From Mactromeris polynyma (taxonomy: Eukaryota > Mollusca > Bivalvia > Venerida > Mactridae): a stretch of DNA of 64,000 nucleotides. Below the pieces are notes generated by a model, which worked only from the letters and a program-made list of their open reading frames with translations, searched no databases and was not told the DNA's origin. The translations under genes were made by a program, and so were the position numbers. Below, piece after piece: positions 57,827 to 64,000 of the stretch (the first letter of the stretch is position 1; each line of letters opens with the position of its first letter). Location: the NCBI GenBank assembly GCA_032209605.1, contig JASFXZ010000026.1:1054001-1118000 (forward strand), written 5' to 3'.

Positions 57827-58019
57827 ATTCAATTGAATAAGCAAAGCACTTGGCTATTGGCAACACCGAACATTAACTATACTTAAGGTCTATAATTATC
57901 TAAGGTTTAAATTCTATTTTAAATTGACCAGCATATATCATTATTTTGCTTGTATCCAATTTTCACTATATTAGCAAATCAAAATAAGTTGTAACCGTGA
58001 ATATTTAGTAAATTATGTA

Positions 58020-58470
58020 AACTTTGAAAATCTTCTTGTCCAAAACCCTAAAGTCTAGAGCTCTGATATTTATTGTGTAGCGTTGTCTAGTGGTCCTCGT
58101 ACAAGATTGCATAAATTATTAAGTTCCGTCAAAAAACATGGCCGCCAGGGGTGGGGCCGTATAGTGGAAATTATAAACAACATCTCCTCCTAAACTACTC
58201 AATGGATTTTGACCAAACTTCACAGGAATGATCCTTAGGTGGTTCTCGTTCAAATCAAGTTATATAAATGGTTCCGGCCTGTTACAGGAGCTAAAAATAA
58301 ATTTTAAAAGTGTAAACTTTGAAAATCTTCTTGGTCCAAACCATAAGGTCTAGAGCTTTGATATTTGGTGTGTAGCATTGCATAAATTATTAAAATCTGC
58401 CTAAAAACATGGCCGCCAGGGGGCAGGCCTTGTTTCCTATATGTATATAGTGGAAACTATAAACGTCATT
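58020..58470. repeat. Family C tandem repeat, second locus
   Basis: About 1.5 units of the repeat seen at 36360-37035, in the same orientation, including acatggccgccagggg and cttcacaggaatgatccttagg. Confidence 0.85.
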
Positions 58471-58489
58471 TCTTAAACCTTGAAAACGG

Positions 58490-58619
58490 GTCTGCTTTTT
58501 GAGTTGGTCTTAATATTGAGGTTGAATAAAAGCAAAACAGTGACAATGGACTTGAAAGTTGCACGCTTAATTTTGAGGTGGTTTTGTTATTGAGATGGTC
58601 TTTAAGTGAGGTTTTACTG
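58490..58619. mobile_element. Right part of a pogo-like element
   Basis: It ends ...gtgaggttttactg followed by TA, like 17924 and 60639. The left terminus is not preserved. Confidence 0.6.
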
Positions 58620-60464
58620 TACAAGTGTTTAAAACAAGAGCTGCCAAGATTATTCTGAACCGAGGGATAAAATCATCTTCACAACTTTTCTAAGATCTTA
58701 AATGGCTAGAATATAGATATGGATTAAATATCACATGGCAGTAATAAAAAAATTAATTATTTTTTTGTAAATAACATGGCACCTTCATATATGACTGAGA
58801 TTTTGCAAAAATGACGCTCAGTATCAAACAAAGATCTTGTATTGTATGCAAGACCTTGTACAAAACACCATAAGGAAAGTTCTCATATTTCAGTATTAAT
58901 GGAATAAAACAAGGTTTGCACAGGTCTTGAAAAGTCCTTGAAATTGCTGCATACTCCTTGAAAACTGCTTGAATTTGTAACAGCCACAAACTCCTTGAAA
59001 AGTACTTGAATTTTGAAAATAAAACACTGGATCCCCTATTCTCTATACTGAAAAATCAACATTTCTATAGTCCTTGAAAATGGTTAAAAAGTCCTTGAAA
59101 AGTACTTGAATTTTGTTTGGGAAGTTCTGGATGAACCATGTAAAATACCAGTACACTGCAAATATTCAAAGGAAAATGCAAAATATAATTTGCATGTTGC
59201 AAACCTTTTCATATTGTTAATTACCAATGCTTATGTACATATTTCACATGCATGTATCATTTTAATGATGGAAATTTGTTTTGTTACGTATTCAAATTTA
59301 CCAATAATTGTTTTGCTTGTCACTGAATCATAAATCTTTTACTGAAATGTTTGAACTAGTTGTTGAAATTAATGTGAATACATAGCATCATAATGTGAAA
59401 GGCCAAAAATCTCAGAGATTGCCACAAATATGTCCAAATTAGCTGAAGTTCCACACTGTGGGATAGTAATTCTCATGATATGTTTAAATAACTGCTGTGG
59501 TATATGGTAGCAGATGGTTTGCAACAATATTTCTGGGTTTCTTTCATTAATACACATTTTTTTGACTGAAAAATGTTCACAATTTTACAGGCATCATGAA
59601 AAACTTGATTATATAGTGGAGATTTGTGTGTTTCCTTGTAAGATTGAAAGTTATTTCACAGAGTGAGCAGCAGACAGAATATTTTCACCTGTGACATTGC
59701 CACAAATGAAAATTTCAGCCACGTTCATGAGGTGAAATCACTCAATCTTACACTGTTTAATACCTCAGTATTTTACATGATGCCATTTATATGATGTCAT
59801 TATCACTTTGATAATTTCACTGCTCACTAAATAAAGTATTGTAAACATTACAGTAAAATGCTAAACATTTGGTTTAAATGATGCATAATTAAAATAAGCA
59901 AGGAATTGCGTAAAATTTGTTTGGGGTCTGCCCTGCAACATTGAGCTGTGAGGATTTTAATACAATTGATGACTGCAGATATGTAACAAAGATCCTCCTT
60001 TACTTTCAGGTCTCCATTCAATGATATGTTGGTGTATATGCTAGTCATTGTTGAGAAAGGTTTCTGGTGCTGAGATACTGACAGACATCACATGGTAAGT
60101 TAGACTGTCACTGAATCCATCATATAAACAGCAAATATTAATCAAAAGAGCTAACCCACCAGAATTGATGCTATTAATTATCTTACATGGTTTGTAAAGA
60201 TTAAAATGATATTCTGAGTATTTATTAAAAATTATGACAGAAGTGAGAAATGACAAGGGAGGCAACAATCATTATACATTTTGCTACCAGTCCCTGTGTG
60301 TTAGTAATAAGGTTACCTTCAGAATGGTATGATATATAATGAAAAAAATGTAAATACAAAATGGTGGGTTAGCTCTGTTAGTTAATATTTGTTGTAGAAA
60401 TTCTGCTGTTATTCAAATTGAGTGGTGAAAGTAAAGCTAGTCTATAAGACTCTATATGCATATA

Positions 60465-60639
60465 CTGGGAAACCTCAATAGGACCACCATTGGTTCTGAA
60501 GAAATTTGATCTTATCAATGAGGTGGTCTGATTTTTGACTTAAAATATGGATGAAAAATAGAAAACTGGGCCCTGAAAATATGGTCTCATTAATGAGGCG
60601 GTCTTACTTTTGAGGTGGTCTTTTTGTGAGGTTTTACTG
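60465..60639. mobile_element. pogo-like MITE
   Basis: Ends CTGGGAAACCTCAATAGGAC and the inverted ...GTGAGGTTTTACTG are flanked by TA (60463-60464, 60640-60641). The paralogous site near 57780 lacks it. Confidence 0.82.
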
Positions 60640-60653
60640 TAGATGAAGCAGCA

Positions 60654-60894
60654 TATGAGCATCGCTGTACGATTTCCAACCTCTTTAAGGGAGATTGTTC
60701 ACAGAAAACGTCACATGTGACATCACCATGTACTGACACTGTAAGCAATATTTGCCCCATATGGCAATGAAAACGAAGTGACCATAGAGAGTAAACATTG
60801 TTCCCTGTTTTCAAATAGTGACATCACGTATTGCATTTTCTTGAAATGACGTCACTTACAGAAGAGGTTGTAAATCCAATAGCAGCGCTCGTAT
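60654..60894. mobile_element. 241-bp MITE with GAGC..CGCTGTACGATTTCC ends, copy 1
   Basis: Inverted ends of ~50 bp contain GATTTCCAACCTCTT and TGACGTCA. The interior shares gccccatatgg.a.tgaaaac.aagt with copy 2 at 63239-63479. It lies 14 bp from the pogo-like MITE. Confidence 0.85.
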
Positions 60895-61798
60895 AGACTT
60901 TTCACTTCATCCCTCAAAATTGTGTCAAGAATTCTATTGATCTTTAAAATTTTGATTATGGCTTGTAGAAATAACTCTTTGCTGTACAGTACAAAGGCGC
61001 TTGGTAGTGGGCAACACCAAGCGTTAATCAAACCTAAGGTCTGTTTATTTTAAATGATAATACCTAAATTCCTGGATATCTTGGCATTAAATTTATTATA
61101 AAAATTGCAATAATAGGTTAAAATAACATATCGCTTGATACTAGATTAACATTATGTAGTTCAAAGCCTTTTCAACCGAATATACTGATAATCGATAAAG
61201 CATTCTTCAAAGAAAACTAAATACAGCATAGAAGATATTCAATAAATATTTGGTAAAGCATAATTATACTGAACAAAAATATGTTTCAAAACATTCTATT
61301 TGAATGTAAACCAATAATTCGCCAATGGCTAATGATAATTGATATATTTGTTAATTATTAAAATAGAAATATTTGGAGACATAATACAATGTATATTAGC
61401 ATTCAGATATAAAACAGATTATACATGTACATTGTAGTTGTAAATCTGTGACAAAGCTGTATTGATGTTGGGCACATACCTTTAAGCATATGGATACCAT
61501 TTCACATTAATAAATAGAGGATATTTGTATGTTTGGGAGTAAGATCGAAAGTTATTGCACCAAGTAAGCAGCCGATGCAATATTTTCAGGAGTTGAGTAG
61601 GTGAAATATTTTCCATCTTGCACCAAAACATACATTAATTCTATTTAATTCATGCTTCATTTTGGTATCTTGTGGAATTTAATTACCCCATGCCTCAATA
61701 TTTGATTTGACTTTATTTGCCATTGCACGCACTTTGGCCATCAAGTAGCTAGTTCTTTTTCAATAAAAATGTGAACTCCTTACTTAATTTAATTGTGC

Positions 61799-62497
61799 AA
61801 AACATCATAAACTTTGCTATATGTCTTAACCATTCTAAACATCATATACTCTGCTATATGTCTTAACCATTCTAAACATCATAAACTTTGCTATATGTCT
61901 TAACCATTCTAAACATCATAAACGTTGCTATATGTCTTAACCATTCTAAACATCATATACTCTGCTATATGTCTTAACCATTCTAAACATCATAAACTCT
62001 GCTATATGTCTTAACCATTCTAAACATCATTTACTCTGCTATATGTCTTAACCATTCTAAACATCATAAACTCTGCTATAGGTCTTAACCATTCTAAACA
62101 TCATAAACTCTGCTATAGGTCTTAACCATTCTAAACATCATCATAAACTCTGCTATCAGTCTTAACCATTCTAAACATCATCATAAACTCTGCTATCAGT
62201 CTTAACCATTCTAAACATCATCATAAACTCTGCTATCAGTCTTAACCATTCTAAACATCATCATAAACTCTGCTATCAGTCTTAACCATTCTAAACATCA
62301 TCATAAACTCTGCTATCAGTCTTAACCATTCTAAAAATCATAAACTCTGCTATTGGTTTTAACCATTCTAAAAATCATAAACTCTGCAATTGGTCTTAAC
62401 CATTCCAAACATCATCATAAACTCTGCTATCTATCTTAACCATTCTAAAAATCATATACTCTGCTATAGGTCTTTACCATTCTAAAAATCATAACTG
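61799..62497. repeat. 38-41 bp minisatellite, about 18 copies
   Basis: The unit is cttaaccattctaaacatca followed by taaactctgctatatgt. Variants are grouped: 'tatatgt' units first, then 'tataggt', then a block with catcatcataaa and 'tatcagt', then 'attggt' units with aaaaatc. No coding potential. Confidence 0.95.
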
Positions 62498-63238
62498 AAT
62501 TTAAGCGCAAAATATAGCAAATTAATTGAAATCAAGCCAATTATAACCACCACACAGAAATGAAAAGTCACATATTAACTCAATTGGTCATTATCGTGTG
62601 AGATCGCCGCATTTGACTGGGCAATGGTTGACAGTCAAAATCTTAAAAAATCATGTCCATGATGAGTTACCTCACCGCAAAACAGGCCCCAGGCGATATT
62701 AACAAAAGTGTAAAATATTTCCCAGAATAATTTCTATTTGTTAATTCATTATGTCCAGGCTAAAGGCGGTCACAATCAGTAATGACCAATTCAATTAATC
62801 TGAGATTTTTTATTTCTGTGCGGTGTTATGTAATTGGCTTGATTTCAATCAATCGGCTGTATTTTGTGCTGATAATTAGTAGAAGCATTACAGATAATAA
62901 TATTGGTCTTTCTGTGTGTGAAATTTCTATTGGATATATTCATATTTAGTAACAATATCCTAAATATGAAATCGGAGTACTTATAACTTTTGCTAAGTGT
63001 ATTTCTATGAAAATGTAACTACTAATAGATGGAACTAGATTTACACACAAACTGCATTCTTGTAGTTACTATATTGTATATTATGAAGATGACTTATACA
63101 AAACTTTAATGTAATACAATGTATATGATATAAATAACACTGTTAACAGAAACTAAAAATGTTGCACCCACTACAGTGCATCATTCAAAATCACTAAAGC
63201 AATTTAATAAATTCAAGCTCAGTATTTAAACAACAACA
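62498..63238. other. AT-rich spacer
   Basis: The phrase tgaaatcaa.ccaattataaccaccacacagaaat (62527) has an inverted partner at 62810-62850 (atttctgtgcggtgttatgtaattggcttgatttcaatcaa). A ~325-bp element with ~35-bp inverted ends therefore lies at 62527-62852. Confidence 0.55.
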
Positions 63239-63479
63239 TATGAGCAACGCTGTACAATTTCAAACCTTTTCTATAAGTGACGTCATTTTCAGACAAAGTC
63301 ACATGTTACATCACCTTATACTGACAGTAAACAGTATTTGCCCCATATGGAACTATGAAAACAAAGTAAATATGGAGTAAATATTGTTTCCTACTCGCAA
63401 ATAGTGACATTATTTGTGACGTTTTCTGGAAATGACGTCGCTTACAGAAGAGGTTGGAAATCGTACAGCGGGGCTCATA
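63239..63479. mobile_element. 241-bp MITE, copy 2
   Basis: The left end TATGAGCAACGCTGTAC and the right end GTACAGCGGGGCTCATA are inverted. TGACGTCATT / AATGACGTCG lie inside the arms. Same length and interior as copy 1. Confidence 0.88.
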
Positions 63480-64000
63480 ATTATATAAAGTGACGTCAAT
63501 GTCTTTTAATCATCAAACAACAATAAAAAAAGATGCAAGGCGACGTCCTATGGTGGCGCGCCATTAACGTCAATGACTGGCATTAACAATTGTTATTTGT
63601 CAGATATAAAATGAACAATATGCTGACGTATTGATTTAAATCTTAACGATGTAAAGTATTAAAACAATAAGCGATGTCAGTTAAACTTTCAAATTTGGTT
63701 GACCTCTTCTAGGCACTGTCTTATGTATGTCAGGCGTGCCCTGTAGCAACTTATTCTCTCTCTTTAAGAATTTCTAAAGTTTTTAAAGTACATGTAATAA
63801 GTAAATGTATCTAATAATAAAACAGCATTTATTACAGTCAGTATAATTCTGTATTAATATGTACAATAAATAAGTTTAATAATGAAATTCAAAATATGAT
63901 ACAAAAATTCCATGATATTTAATAAATATGATTGTGAAAATACTAAGATAAAGTTGTTTAGTATGTCGTAATGCTTAGTAGTTTGATAAAAACTTCAGTT
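63480..64000. other. Window end, nothing recognised
   Basis: AT-rich, with no gene or bounded repeat. Confidence 0.45.

Larger units (their letters stand above)
57340..61760. repeat. Diverged tandem segmental duplication
   Basis: Blocks recur in the same order: ttcaggtct.cattcaa (57342 / 60007), gagctaacccaccag (57489 / 60149), gttagctctgtta (57688 / 60367), the TTGAGGG hairpin (57736 / 60416), gcaacacc.a.c.ttaa (57860 / 61010), and gtaagat.gaaagttatt (59638 / 61540). Copy 1 is about 57.3-59.85 kb and copy 2 about 59.95-61.75 kb. Copy 1 gained family C repeats. Copy 2 gained two MITEs. Confidence 0.75.

Overview
The window is AT-rich metazoan DNA, most probably from a bivalve mollusc. Three things point there: a split coiled-coil gene with normal metazoan splice sites; a complete Mag-type Ty3/gypsy retrotransposon whose size, LTR length, leucine-tRNA-type primer site and single long gag-pol frame closely resemble Steamer of the soft-shell clam; and many short tRNA-derived, tandem and hairpin-ended repeats of the kind that fill bivalve genomes. 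The species is not determined. There are no prokaryotic operons and no CRISPR array.

Positions 3873-15344 (minus strand) hold the 5' part of one host gene. Nine exons join in phase to give 514 codons of coiled-coil protein that I recognise as CCDC150. The 3' half was not found and probably lies left of the window. A possible non-adjacent first exon with its own start codon is at 19008-19067. The introns carry a tRNA-derived SINE, a pogo-like MITE, a CAGGGG-ended MITE, a fold-back element and several minisatellites. One minisatellite is a repeated copy of an exon end together with its splice donor.

Positions 15.4-30.9 kb have no recognisable protein gene. They hold hairpins, a pogo-like element, a hAT-like MITE, a TIR element, a tRNA-like relic, and two tandem tRNA-Thr(AGU)-like genes with a decayed relative.

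Positions 30916-35523 are the intact Steamer-like LTR element on the minus strand. It has 163-bp LTRs that differ at one base, a 5-bp target duplication (TCTAG), a primer site, a polypurine tract and one 1322-codon gag-pol frame. At 37.2-39.0 kb lies an unrelated, decayed gypsy pol fragment, itself split by a 165-bp retroposon with a 15-bp target duplication.

Positions 40.4-54.3 kb are satellite-like: two clusters of a composite repeat packed with stem-loop minirepeats, a 161-bp array in which two variants alternate, and a ~165-bp array with inverted ends. Positions 57.3-61.7 kb contain a diverged tandem segmental duplication in which one copy preserves the empty sites of MITEs inserted in the other. 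A 38-41 bp minisatellite and a 241-bp MITE close the window. Apart from the CCDC150 gene and the retrotransposon frame, I find no convincing protein-coding gene.
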